Origin: Bin80 sp965207565
GTDB lineage: Bacteria > Bacteroidota > Rhodothermia > Rhodothermales > Bin80
Reading direction: 5' to 3'
Assembly: GCA_965207565.1 (NCBI GenBank)
Contig: CBDBMQ010000020.1
Location: 213,957-277,956, forward strand
Length of the DNA: 64,000 nt
A model generated the notes under the pieces. It had not been told where the DNA came from, ran no database searches, and saw nothing but the letters and a program-made list of their open reading frames with translations. This document shows, in pieces, positions 18,074 through 26,964 of this stretch (position 1 is its first letter; every line of letters starts with the position of its first letter). A program made the position numbers and the translations under genes.

Positions 18074-19222
18074 ATGACCATGCGCACTCTGGATGATTTA
18101 GCGACCCCATGCCTGCTCATTGACGAGAAGCGCATGGAAGCAAATCTTGCACAAATGGCTGCAAGAGCTGCAACCGTCGAACTGCGACCACATACGAAAA
18201 CCCATAAATCCGTCGCGCTTGCAAAGCGTCAACTCAAGCACGGTGCCAATGGGATCACCGTAGCGAAAGTCAGCGAAGCCGAGAAATTTGTTCAGCATGG
18301 CTTTCAGGATGTGCGTATTGCTTATACAGTGGTGGGAGAAAGGCAACTTGAGCACCTAGTCAAGCTCGCACATCAGGCCCGTATTTCTTTTTGCATTGAC
18401 AGCGAGGAAGGGACAAACCGAGCTTCCAGGGCATTTAGTGAAGCTGGCATCTCTGTCGATGTACTCTTGGAAATTGACACGGGTCACGGCCGCTGTGGGG
18501 TCCCCTATGATCGTGAAGATGTCGCCAGTCTCGCTCTGAAAATCCAGGAGCTGGATGGTTTACACCTGTGTGGGATTCTGACACACGAAGGGAATGCGTA
18601 TTCCCGAGACCATGCAGATATGACCACGGTCATGGCCCAGACACGTGACCGAATGCTTGAGGTCGCTGTCCGGCTGTCTGAGGCCCATTGCATGGATCCA
18701 TTCTCCTTCGAAATCAGTATGGGTTCCACACCCTCCATCCATGTTTTTGAAAATACAGAACTCGGTAGCTTTCAGATTACAGAAGTACGCCCTGGTAACT
18801 ATATTTTCAACGACCTGACCCAAGTTGAACTCGGGGTTTGTTCGCTGGATGCATGCGCACTGACCGTTCTCTCCACGGTCGTGAGTCGGCATCGCACTTC
18901 CCAGGGTACCGAGCGCTTTGTCCTGGATGCGGGCCGCAAAGTACTCACTAGCGATACGCTGCAGGGTAGATCCGATTACGGCTGTATCTTGTATAATCCC
19001 CGCGTGCGTGCAGCACACCCTCATGCAAAAATCACGGGACTTTCAGAAGAACATGGTTGGGGCGAAGTGCAAGGAGGAAGTACCCTGCAGATCGGAGATC
19101 GTGTACAAATCGTGCCAAACCATGCATGTGTGGTCGTAAATATGGTGGATCAAATGTTTCTTGTTGGTGAAGGCGCCGTAATTTCGGAAATCAATGTGGA
19201 CGCACGGGGATGCGTCCTGTAA
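18074..19222 (+). CDS. D-threonine aldolase / D-serine dehydratase-family PLP enzyme
   Basis: A fold-type III PLP enzyme with an alanine-racemase-like barrel. The ATG at 18074 puts the family start DLATPCLLIDEKRM at residues 7-20, and RPHTKTHKS near 38-46 carries the PLP-binding lysine (Lys42). The C-terminal VPNHACVVVNM provides the His and Cys metal ligands of this family. Relatives split D-threonine to glycine and acetaldehyde or dehydrate D-serine; the sequence does not decide between these. The open frame extends upstream to 17915, but that part overlaps the divergent gene and its operator. An alcohol dehydrogenase gene follows 15 bases downstream; it could use an aldehyde product (inference). 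Confidence 0.85.
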   Translation: MTMRTLDDLATPCLLIDEKRMEANLAQMAARAATVELRPHTKTHKSVALAKRQLKHGANGITVAKVSEAEKFVQHGFQDVRIAYTVVGERQLEHLVKLAHQARISFCIDSEEGTNRASRAFSEAGISVDVLLEIDTGHGRCGVPYDREDVASLALKIQELDGLHLCGILTHEGNAYSRDHADMTTVMAQTRDRMLEVAVRLSEAHCMDPFSFEISMGSTPSIHVFENTELGSFQITEVRPGNYIFNDLTQVELGVCSLDACALTVLSTVVSRHRTSQGTERFVLDAGRKVLTSDTLQGRSDYGCILYNPRVRAAHPHAKITGLSEEHGWGEVQGGSTLQIGDRVQIVPNHACVVVNMVDQMFLVGEGAVISEINVDARGCVL

Positions 19223-19237
19223 ACTAAGAGTAGACTC

Positions 19238-20284
19238 ATGCAGGCAGTCATGAAGATTGCGCCGGGGACCGGGCATATCGCGGTATCTGAAATCCCGGAG
19301 CCTGACCCTGGCCCGGATCAGGTAAAACTCAAGGTACATGCTGCCGGTCTCTGCGGGACGGATTTGCATATCTACCACGACGAATTCAAGTCCTGCCCAC
19401 CGGTAGTCCTGGGACATGAAGTCGCTGGAGAAGTGGTGGAAATCGGCCAAGGGGTCCCCGACAAGCTCCTAGGCTCACGAGTAACCTCTGAAACCTATTT
19501 TCGTACATGCAATTCCTGTCGTTACTGCCGGGATGGACACGCCAATCTTTGCCTGGACAGGCAGTCCATTGGCTCTGCAGTCAATGGGGGATTTGCAGAA
19601 TACCTTGTCGTTCCTGCCCAGAATGTGCACCGTTTACCCGAACACATCTCCTACCGTGAAGGTGCCATCACCGAGCCACTGGCCTGCGTTGTGCACGGCG
19701 TGTTACTCGCCGCACCCACGATACGGGCTGGTGATTTGGCCGTCATTGCCGGTCCGGGAGCAATTGGCCTGCTAACCCTGCAGATCCTCAAGGCCAGTCA
19801 TGCAACCGTTGTCGTTTTGGGAACCAATGCAGATTCGGACCGCCTGAGTCTGGCACATGATCTCGGAGCAGATTACGTAGCCAATGTGGAAACAAGAGAT
19901 ATTCATGCACTCATTCAGGATGTATCCCTCCAGGGACTGGGAGCGGATGTGGTCTACGAGTGCTCGGGGGCGGGGGCCGCGGCCCAGGAACTGCTGCGCC
20001 TTGTGCGCCGTCGTGGACGTTATGTACAGGTAGGTCTGTTTGGGAAATCTATCGCGTGGGACCTGGATCAGGTATGCTACAAGGAACTCACGGTGACTGG
20101 CAGCAATGCCTCGACACCGGAATCTTGGATCCGCGCAATCCATCTCCTTCAGAATGGCACGGTCAAAACCGGCCCGCTCATTACGCACGACTTTACCCTC
20201 TCGCAGTGGGAGAGTGCATTTCAGGTCTTTACGCAAAAAAGTGGCGTGAAAGCATTGTTTCGGCCTCATTTTGATCGAATTTGA
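19238..20284 (+). CDS. Zinc-dependent alcohol/threonine dehydrogenase-like protein (MDR family)
   Basis: 348 residues of the medium-chain dehydrogenase fold. Catalytic zinc ligands are visible as GLCGTDLH (Cys near 38) and LGHEVAGEV (His-Glu near 62); the structural zinc lobe is CNSCRYCRDGHANLC. The NAD-binding segment IAGPGAIGLLTLQ is near 175. Similar to sorbitol, threonine and other polyol dehydrogenases; substrate unknown. It follows the D-threonine aldolase-family gene closely and probably shares its transcript. Confidence 0.85.
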   Translation: MQAVMKIAPGTGHIAVSEIPEPDPGPDQVKLKVHAAGLCGTDLHIYHDEFKSCPPVVLGHEVAGEVVEIGQGVPDKLLGSRVTSETYFRTCNSCRYCRDGHANLCLDRQSIGSAVNGGFAEYLVVPAQNVHRLPEHISYREGAITEPLACVVHGVLLAAPTIRAGDLAVIAGPGAIGLLTLQILKASHATVVVLGTNADSDRLSLAHDLGADYVANVETRDIHALIQDVSLQGLGADVVYECSGAGAAAQELLRLVRRRGRYVQVGLFGKSIAWDLDQVCYKELTVTGSNASTPESWIRAIHLLQNGTVKTGPLITHDFTLSQWESAFQVFTQKSGVKALFRPHFDRI

Positions 20285-20353
20285 AGCCTTCCCCTAATTA
20301 TCCTTAAATTGCCGTCTTATACGATCACTGCTTAACCATTTCAATGCTTTTCT

Positions 20354-21607
20354 ATGGCTGATCCATCACTGGGACTTATTGGGCTTAGCTACAAAGCTGC
20401 TCCGGTAGAAATCCGGGAGAGTCTTACCCTTCTTCCACAGCAAAAGCTTGATTTTTTTGATGCAGCGCGTGCATCCTTTGACGGGTTGGCTGTATTGTCC
20501 ACCTGTAATCGCGTAGAGTTTTATGGTCATGTGAATGGATCCGAACCGGCCACCGATGCACTACAGTCTTTGTTGCGTCGTTCCTTTGACTTCTCCACGG
20601 CTGAGTCCTATCTCTATTATAAACAGACCACGGATGCGGTTCGCCACCTGATGCATGTAGCCTGTGGTCTGGACTCAATGGTATTGGGCGAGTCTCAAAT
20701 TTTGGGTCAAGTACATGATTGCCTCCAGTCTTCGGAGGCTGCCTTGCTTGCAAGCCCAGAGCTGACCACGGTCTTCAAGGCGGCCATCAAGACCGGAAAG
20801 CGTGCACGCAGCGAAACCGCGCTGGGAAAGTTCCCCATCAGCGTTGCCTCAATTGCAATTGACCGTATCCTTCTTGAAGCGGGCCCATTGGATGATCTGC
20901 ATGTCGCGGTCATTGGCACCGGTGAGATGGGTAGCTTGGCAGGAAAAATTCTCCGGAAAAAAGCGATTGCACAACTCACTTTTGTCAATCGTTACCCTGA
21001 TCGTGCAAAAGAGTTGGCCGTTGATTCATGTGCACAGGCAATACCGATTGAAGAACTGCGGGAGGCCGTTTCGAGCGCAGATGTCGTGATCAGTGCAACG
21101 GGTGCTCCGCATATCATCCTTGGCCCCGAACATATTACACCTCGAAAGAGCCGCCCACTCCTTTTGGTTGATCTGGCGGTTCCGAGAGATATTGACCCGT
21201 TCCTGAATGAGTTGCCAAACGTAACCCTCCTGGATATTGATCATCTGAAACACGGGATCGCCAGGTCAAAGGCCGCCCGCCAGGCGGAAGTGCCCCAGGT
21301 AGAAAAAATCATTGAAAAAGAATTAGACATCCTTGATCAGCGCCTTCAAATGCTGAAAATTGAACCGGTCATTACTGCCCTGCGGAAAAAAGCCGAGACA
21401 ATCCGGCAGACAGAATTTTCTCAGACCCTGGAGGAACTTGGACCGCTGGATGCGCAAGTGGTGGAAAAGCTTGAGTATTTTTCGAATGCTCTGGTGAAGA
21501 AGTTGCTGCATGATCCGACGCTTCGCCTCAGGCATGGCAATCCTGAACTGGATCCACACATCATTCGCCAACTCTTTGGCTTGCAGGAGCCTACGTCAAA
21601 CCAATGA
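20354..21607 (+). CDS. hemA: Glutamyl-tRNA reductase
   Basis: Commits glutamate to tetrapyrrole synthesis by reducing glutamyl-tRNA to glutamate semialdehyde. LSTCNRVEFYGH near residue 50 has the catalytic Cys51, GESQILGQV near 115 is the family signature, and an NADP-binding core VIGTGEMGSLAGK follows near 185. 417 residues, normal. First gene of the haem operon; its stop overlaps the hemC ATG by four bases (ATGA). hemL, needed for the next step, is not in the window. Confidence 0.96.
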   Translation: MADPSLGLIGLSYKAAPVEIRESLTLLPQQKLDFFDAARASFDGLAVLSTCNRVEFYGHVNGSEPATDALQSLLRRSFDFSTAESYLYYKQTTDAVRHLMHVACGLDSMVLGESQILGQVHDCLQSSEAALLASPELTTVFKAAIKTGKRARSETALGKFPISVASIAIDRILLEAGPLDDLHVAVIGTGEMGSLAGKILRKKAIAQLTFVNRYPDRAKELAVDSCAQAIPIEELREAVSSADVVISATGAPHIILGPEHITPRKSRPLLLVDLAVPRDIDPFLNELPNVTLLDIDHLKHGIARSKAARQAEVPQVEKIIEKELDILDQRLQMLKIEPVITALRKKAETIRQTEFSQTLEELGPLDAQVVEKLEYFSNALVKKLLHDPTLRLRHGNPELDPHIIRQLFGLQEPTSNQ

Positions 21608-22509
21608 CGCGGCAATTAAGGGTAGGCACGCGCCGCTCTGTGTTGGCGAGAACTCAGACTCGCCATGTACTCCAACTCCTGAAGATGATCAGTCCACAGC
21701 TGGATTTCCAGATTCAGACGATCTCAACCATCGGAGATCAGACTACAGGCCCACTTCCCACTTCAAACCCCGGTGTCTTTACCAGTACGCTGGAAACTGC
21801 ACTCCTCAACCATGAGATTGACTTTGCCGTTCACTCTCTTAAAGACCTCCCGATTGAGCAACCGGAAGAATTGATGATTGCCGCCATCCCCAGGCGGAGT
21901 ACAGCTTTTGATGTTTTAGTGACTGCATCCGGCCTGCCCCTTGATGGCCTGCCCCCGGACACTACGGTTGGTACTTCAAGTCTGCGGCGCACTGCCCAAC
22001 TGCTTGCAGCCCGGCCAGACCTCCTGATTGCACCTCTGCGGGGCAATATTGATACCCGGGTTGAGAAAGTATTGAATGGGCAACTACAGGCCATTGTACT
22101 TGCAGAAGCTGGTTTGTTGAGACTTGGCGTATCCGATAGATACATGTGGAGGATCCCCATGGATCTTATGCTTCCGGCCCCTGCGCAAGGAGCCCTCGCT
22201 GTGGAGTGCCGGAAGGATGATCTGGAGATCATCCGTATTTTAGAATCCATCAACTGTTCTGTAACTTGGACCGCCACCACCGCCGAACGCACGTTTCTTG
22301 AAGTCGCTGGAGGAGGCTGTTCGATCCCGGTTGCCGCTTATGCGGAGCAGATCAATGGTGAAATCCATTTGAGCGGTGAGGTGCGATCCCTAGATGGATG
22401 CCGCAAAATCGCTGTATCGGGAATCGGGACGGATGCGGTGACGCTGGGAAAACAACTGGCACAAAACGCATATCAAATGGGTGCCAGGGAGGTGCTTCAA
22501 CGTGGATAG
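21604..22509 (+). CDS. hemC: Hydroxymethylbilane synthase (porphobilinogen deaminase)
   Basis: Joins four porphobilinogen units into hydroxymethylbilane. Opens with RVGTRRSVLARTQT, followed by HSLKDLP near 78, PLRGNIDTRVEKV near 142-155 with the conserved Arg residues, and the cofactor-attachment Cys239 in VAGGGCSIPVAAY. The length of 301 is typical. It overlaps hemA by four bases and hemD by about eight, a tightly coupled operon. Confidence 0.96.
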   Translation: MTRQLRVGTRRSVLARTQTRHVLQLLKMISPQLDFQIQTISTIGDQTTGPLPTSNPGVFTSTLETALLNHEIDFAVHSLKDLPIEQPEELMIAAIPRRSTAFDVLVTASGLPLDGLPPDTTVGTSSLRRTAQLLAARPDLLIAPLRGNIDTRVEKVLNGQLQAIVLAEAGLLRLGVSDRYMWRIPMDLMLPAPAQGALAVECRKDDLEIIRILESINCSVTWTATTAERTFLEVAGGGCSIPVAAYAEQINGEIHLSGEVRSLDGCRKIAVSGIGTDAVTLGKQLAQNAYQMGAREVLQRG

Positions 22510-23251
22510 TCCTCTTGTCGGGAAACGGATTGCGATTACACGCCCGGTCCATCAGTCAACCGCGATGCACCGGATGCTTGAGGCACGGGGAGCCACGGTC
22601 GTGGAATTCCCAACCATTCGCATTGAACCCGCGTCAAATCCTGAACCTTTACTGCGGGCGCTCAGCAAGTTAACCACATTTGACCGTGTTCTCTTTACCA
22701 GCGTGAATGGGGTTACGCATACATGGCAGCATCTACAGCATCCATGGCCCAACTCGGTACGCGTTGCAGCGATTGGGCCCGCCACTGCTGCAGCACTCAA
22801 TTCTCGCGGTGTCACGCCAGATTTTGTCCCATCTGAGTATGTCGCGGAAGCTCTTGTACATGGTCTGGGATCTGTCCAGTGTCAATCAATCCTACTGCCA
22901 CGCGCCTCCAAAGCCCGCCCCACCCTGGTAGAACTGCTGCGTGCAGGCGGAGCAAAGGTCACCCTCGTGACTGCATACGAAACCCATGTGAACCACCCCC
23001 GAGATGCTGCGTACGCCGCATTTGCATACGGCGTGGATGCCATTACCTTTACTAGTGGCTCAACCGTTGAGGGCTTTGTCACTGTTTCTCCAGATTCCAG
23101 GATCCCTGTAACCGCAGCCTGTATCGGCCCGGTTACGGCCCAGGTAGCAGCGGATGCCGGATTCAAGGTTGCCGTCGTGGCAAAAACATATACCACTGAA
23201 GGTCTCGTGACCGCCTTGGAAAAATACTTTGAAAAACTCAAACAAACATAG
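22502..23251 (+). CDS. hemD: Uroporphyrinogen-III synthase
   Basis: Closes and flips ring D of hydroxymethylbilane. The family is weakly conserved; supports are the opening GKRIAITRP, FTSVNGV near 75, the repeated two-domain fold, TFTSGSTVEGF near 180, and position between hemC and hemB. The start is taken as GTG at 22502 because a strong ribosome site (GGGAGG, 22487-22492) sits nine bases before it. A longer GTG start at 22481 also exists. About 249 residues. The 3' end overlaps the likely hemB start. Confidence 0.9.
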   Translation: MDSPLVGKRIAITRPVHQSTAMHRMLEARGATVVEFPTIRIEPASNPEPLLRALSKLTTFDRVLFTSVNGVTHTWQHLQHPWPNSVRVAAIGPATAAALNSRGVTPDFVPSEYVAEALVHGLGSVQCQSILLPRASKARPTLVELLRAGGAKVTLVTAYETHVNHPRDAAYAAFAYGVDAITFTSGSTVEGFVTVSPDSRIPVTAACIGPVTAQVAADAGFKVAVVAKTYTTEGLVTALEKYFEKLKQT

Positions 23252-24215
23252 ACGTCCAAGACGCCTGCGCGTCACCGGTGCCATACGTCGAATGGTGCGG
23301 GAAACCCGATTGTCTCCGGCAAATTTTATCTATCCCATTTTTGTGACGCGCGCACAGGCAGGCCCGATCAAAGGGATGCCGAATCAATTCCGGTATACCT
23401 TAGATGGTGCTCTGCGAGCGGCACGGGAGGCGGAAGAGGCAGGAGCGAATGGTATTCTTCTTTTTGGGATCCCTGAGTCCAAGGATGCCACCGGGACCCA
23501 TGCCCTGTCTCCCTCGGGAATCATACCGGATACCCTTCGAGCTATCAAGAACGCTGGACTGGATCTGGTACTCATCACCGATGTATGCCTCTGCTCCTAT
23601 ACCTCACACGGACACTGCGGAGTGATCCATGATGGCAAGTTGTCCAACGACGCCACCCTGCCCCTGCTGGCCGAAATGGCCCGCATTCACGCAGACAGCG
23701 GAGCAGACATTGTCGCACCAAGTGCAATGATGGATCATCAGGTGAGTGCAATCCGGGAGGAGCTGGACTCCGTAGGCCACCAAGATGTATCCATTCTTCC
23801 CTACAGTGCGAAGTACGCATCCGCTTTCTATGGCCCCTTCCGTGATGCTGCGGGTGGAGCACCCCAATTTGGGGATCGAAAAACTCATCAGATGGATCCC
23901 TGCAACGCACACGAAGCCTTGCGGGAAATTGCCTTGGATATAGAGGAGGGAGCAGATATGATAATGATCAAACCCGCACTGGCCTATCTTGATGTAATTC
24001 GCCAAGTCCGAGACCGGTGGCCCGAAGTGCCGCTGGTGGCTTATAATGTAAGCGGGGAGTACTCCATGCTGAAAGCTGCTGCCCTGCAAGACTATGTTGA
24101 TGAATCCGCCGCAATTCTCGAAATCCTCACCAGCATCCGTCGGGCCGGTGCCCAAAGTATCATCACCTATCATGCACTGGAAGCGGCACGCTGGCTGAAG
24201 CAATCCACCCAATAA
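23229..24215 (+). CDS. hemB: Delta-aminolevulinic acid dehydratase (porphobilinogen synthase), zinc type
   Basis: Condenses two 5-aminolevulinate molecules to porphobilinogen. PRRLRVTGAIRRMVRET near the start, the CLCSYTSHGHC segment (three Cys, the zinc-dependent type), SAKYASAFYGPFRDA with one active-site lysine and MIMIKPALAYLDVI with the Schiff-base lysine are all present. The start is a TTG at 23229 inside the hemD end; the next ATG (23292) would cut the conserved N-terminus, so TTG is preferred. 328 residues, normal. The TAA abuts the hemQ ATG. Confidence 0.95.
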   Translation: MKNSNKHRRPRRLRVTGAIRRMVRETRLSPANFIYPIFVTRAQAGPIKGMPNQFRYTLDGALRAAREAEEAGANGILLFGIPESKDATGTHALSPSGIIPDTLRAIKNAGLDLVLITDVCLCSYTSHGHCGVIHDGKLSNDATLPLLAEMARIHADSGADIVAPSAMMDHQVSAIREELDSVGHQDVSILPYSAKYASAFYGPFRDAAGGAPQFGDRKTHQMDPCNAHEALREIALDIEEGADMIMIKPALAYLDVIRQVRDRWPEVPLVAYNVSGEYSMLKAAALQDYVDESAAILEILTSIRRAGAQSIITYHALEAARWLKQSTQ

Positions 24216-24950
24216 ATGGCTATTGATATACAGGAGAATCGAACCGTCGGAGTTGATCTTCGAGAAAAGGGGAAGAACGAGTTTGATCACCCCATTTATC
24301 ATGACGGCCGATTGTATATGCAACTATTGGTCTTCACCGGGCAGAGCGTAACCTCCAAGACCCTGGTTGGGGTGGTGGAAAAGTCCGGGTTCTGTGGAGC
24401 ATTGTATTCCAGTCTCCATGATCCCAATGGAGTTGGCTTGTTAACCGTCTCCGAAGATCCCCAGTTTTTTTTGACCGAACTCCGATCCTTCCTGCACGAT
24501 AGCGATTTTTCTCGCCTGCAATGCCGCACCGACTGGACGATGACTGGTCGCACCTACGCGATTGGATACGAAAACGACCTGAAAGAAACCTTGTTTGAAC
24601 GCCCCAAGCGGCATGTGTGCAATCCTTCCTGGCCATGGGCGATCTGGTATCCGCTTCGTCGTTCGGGTGATTTTGAACACTTGAGCGCAGACGAGCGGCG
24701 AAAAGTCCTTATGGAACATGGTGGAATTGGTCGTGCATACGGGCGGAGCGATCATGCCCATGATATTCGCCTTGCCTGCCATGGACTCGATCAAAACGAC
24801 AATGATTTCGTGGTGGGGCTTCTGAGCAAGGATTTACATCCACTGTCTGCAATTATTGAACGGATGCGCAGCACGCAGCAGACCTCGCGGTACTTGAGCA
24901 GCCTGGGGCCCTTCTTTGTCGGATATACACTCTGGCAATCTTCCTCCTGA
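24216..24950 (+). CDS. hemQ: Chlorite dismutase-family protein, probable coproheme decarboxylase (HemQ/ChdC)
   Basis: In the coproporphyrin-dependent haem route ChdC converts coproheme to haem b with peroxide. The C-terminal half aligns by eye with Gram-positive ChdC: WYPL contains the catalytic Tyr (Tyr145 here, matching the Tyr of the FYPM segment in Listeria ChdC), MEHGGIGRAY contains the proximal His (His168), and GLDQNDNDFVV and GPFFVG follow. Typical chlorite dismutase residues are not needed for this reading. The ATG starts directly after the hemB stop, inside the haem operon, which supports a haem-synthesis role over chlorite detoxification. 244 residues. The first ~100 residues match the family only loosely. 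Confidence 0.82.
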   Translation: MAIDIQENRTVGVDLREKGKNEFDHPIYHDGRLYMQLLVFTGQSVTSKTLVGVVEKSGFCGALYSSLHDPNGVGLLTVSEDPQFFLTELRSFLHDSDFSRLQCRTDWTMTGRTYAIGYENDLKETLFERPKRHVCNPSWPWAIWYPLRRSGDFEHLSADERRKVLMEHGGIGRAYGRSDHAHDIRLACHGLDQNDNDFVVGLLSKDLHPLSAIIERMRSTQQTSRYLSSLGPFFVGYTLWQSSS

Positions 24951-24980
24951 CCGTTATAAAGATCCCAATACTTTTGTCCC

Positions 24981-26009
24981 ATGACTGGATGTGAGCGATT
25001 TCTGGCTGCATGCCGCGGGGAGGCGGTTGACTGCACCCCCATCTGGATCATGCGACAGGCTGGCCGTTACCTGCCTGACTATCGTGCACTGCGTCGTCAG
25101 TATTCGATGGAATCTGCCCTGAGCGCACCTGCGATTGCCGCCGAAATCACCCTCCTCCCCTTGAAGCACTTTGAGCTGGATGCGGCAATCATTTTTTCGG
25201 ATATTCTGCCACCCTTAGCGGGTATGGGGCTTGACCTCTCGTTTGTACCAGGTCATGGCCCCTCCATTCAGAACCCACTTCGAACGCCCAAAGCCATCGA
25301 CATGCTGGGGGTCCCTCCTGCCCAGGAAGCCATGGCCCCGACGCTGGAGGCAATCAAAATCGTCCGTCCTGAACTAGATGCACGTAATCTGGCCCTGATT
25401 GGATTCGCGGGTGCTCCTTTCACCATGGCCAGCTATGCGATCGAAGGGGGTGCCACACGTAGCTTCGCACACACGAAAGCGTTCATGTACAACAAGCCCG
25501 CAGCCTGGGATCGACTCATGGTCAAACTCTCCGGCTTGACCATTGACTACCTCAACGCACAAATCCGCGCCGGTGTGGACTGCGTACAGCTTTTTGATTC
25601 ATGGGTCGGAGCGCTCAGCCGGTATGATTATGAACGCTACGTCAAGCCCTACAGTCATCGTGTGCTTTCAACCATCAAGAAGAAGGCTCCCGTGATTCAT
25701 TTCAGCACGAACACAGGCACCTATCTGGACTTGATTGCAGCTGCGGGCGGTCATGTGATCGGAGTTGACTGGCGTATCCCCATTGATGAAGCACACCGGC
25801 TGGTAAACAGACCCGTCATGGGAAATTTAGACCCCTGCACCTTATTAGGGCCATGGCGTGAGCTGATCCCCCATGCCCGGGATGTGATGCAACGCATTGC
25901 GGGGCAGCCAGGTCATATCTTTAATCTTGGGCACGGAATCCTGCCGGAAACGCCAGTAGAAAATGTAGCGCGACTGGTGGACTACGTACACAGCTATGAC
26001 CATGGTTAA
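24981..26009 (+). CDS. hemE: Uroporphyrinogen decarboxylase
   Basis: Removes four carboxyl groups from uroporphyrinogen III to make coproporphyrinogen III. The signature TPIWIMRQAGRYLPDYR is at residues about 18-34, IIFSDILPPLAGMG is near 70, GFAGAPFTMASYAIEGG near 135 and HFSTNTG near 235. 342 residues, normal. A 30-base gap after hemQ; its 3' end overlaps the hemH start. Confidence 0.96.
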   Translation: MTGCERFLAACRGEAVDCTPIWIMRQAGRYLPDYRALRRQYSMESALSAPAIAAEITLLPLKHFELDAAIIFSDILPPLAGMGLDLSFVPGHGPSIQNPLRTPKAIDMLGVPPAQEAMAPTLEAIKIVRPELDARNLALIGFAGAPFTMASYAIEGGATRSFAHTKAFMYNKPAAWDRLMVKLSGLTIDYLNAQIRAGVDCVQLFDSWVGALSRYDYERYVKPYSHRVLSTIKKKAPVIHFSTNTGTYLDLIAAAGGHVIGVDWRIPIDEAHRLVNRPVMGNLDPCTLLGPWRELIPHARDVMQRIAGQPGHIFNLGHGILPETPVENVARLVDYVHSYDHG

Positions 26010-26964
26010 TCCTGAAAAACCGATTGGCATTTTGTTTATGGCCTATGGGGGGCCGGATTGCCTCGAAGATATACCGGGCTACCTGGCTGATATTCGTGCC
26101 GGCCGAACAACATCAAAAGCACTGATTGAGGAGATTAAACGCAATTACCGGTTGATTGGTGGATCCTCTCCACTTTTGGACTTGACCATCGAAACGACCC
26201 GCGCTGTAACGGATTTTCTGAATCCATCCAATGGGCCCATGCACTTCAAACCCTACCTGGGCATGCGTCACTGGGCTCCATGGATTGAAGAAACGGTCGG
26301 TCATATGATTGAGGATGGAATCACTCGGTCCGTCAGTGTGGTCCTTGCGCCCCAGTACAGTGGAATGAGCATTGCGAAGTATCATAAAAAAATAGATGCG
26401 GGACTCAACTTCTATCGCGGTCAGATTGACTTTTCCCATATCCAGAGCTATCACGATGACCCGAGATTGATTGAGGCATTCGCCAAACGGGTCCGCATTG
26501 GTCTGGAGCGATTTCCTGAAGAGGACCGGACCAATGTGCATGTGATCTTCAGCGCCCACAGCCTACCCACACGAATTGTGAAAGAAAACGATCCCTACCC
26601 CACTCAATGCTATGAAACTGCCGCGCTGGTCGCAAAAGCAGCCGGACTGACTCCAGATCAATGGTCTGGATGTTACCAGTCCGAAGGGCGGAGCCCCGAA
26701 CCATGGCTCGGACCGCAATTAGAGGATTACCTGGTTGAGTTAGCCAATAAGGGGATCCAGAATGCGATCAGCATTCCTGTGGGTTTTGTGTCTGATCACG
26801 TAGAGGTGCTCTACGATATTGATATTGAAGCACAGGCCGTTGCGGAAGAACATCATATGCGTCTGGAGCGCCCTCCCTCGCTAAATAGTGATCCCCTTTT
26901 TGTCGAGGCCCTGGCAAGGTTGATCCACAAACAGGCTGTGGATGCTGGCTGGCTGGTCGCATGA
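25996..26964 (+). CDS. hemH: Ferrochelatase (protoporphyrin or coproporphyrin type)
   Basis: Inserts ferrous iron into the porphyrin. FMAYGGPDCLEDIPGYL opens the protein (family start), FSAHSLPTRIV near 187 carries the catalytic His, and PVGFVSDHVEVLYDIDIEA near 262 carries the conserved Glu. The start is ATG at 25996 (or ATG at 26002), overlapping hemE. The last four bases overlap hemY (ATGA). With hemQ in the operon, it may act on coproporphyrin III (CpfC role); that is inference. A [2Fe-2S] Cys cluster is not evident. Confidence 0.94.
   Translation: MTMVNPEKPIGILFMAYGGPDCLEDIPGYLADIRAGRTTSKALIEEIKRNYRLIGGSSPLLDLTIETTRAVTDFLNPSNGPMHFKPYLGMRHWAPWIEETVGHMIEDGITRSVSVVLAPQYSGMSIAKYHKKIDAGLNFYRGQIDFSHIQSYHDDPRLIEAFAKRVRIGLERFPEEDRTNVHVIFSAHSLPTRIVKENDPYPTQCYETAALVAKAAGLTPDQWSGCYQSEGRSPEPWLGPQLEDYLVELANKGIQNAISIPVGFVSDHVEVLYDIDIEAQAVAEEHHMRLERPPSLNSDPLFVEALARLIHKQAVDAGWLVA

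Noticed and set aside
23604..24323. Minus-strand open frame of 239 codons
   Set aside because: Antisense to hemB and the start of hemQ; no recognisable motif, and the opposite strand carries all haem-synthesis signatures.
24216..24950. Chlorite detoxification role for the chlorite dismutase-family gene
   Set aside because: It is embedded between hemB and hemE without perchlorate genes and keeps the coproheme decarboxylase Tyr; haem synthesis is the better reading.
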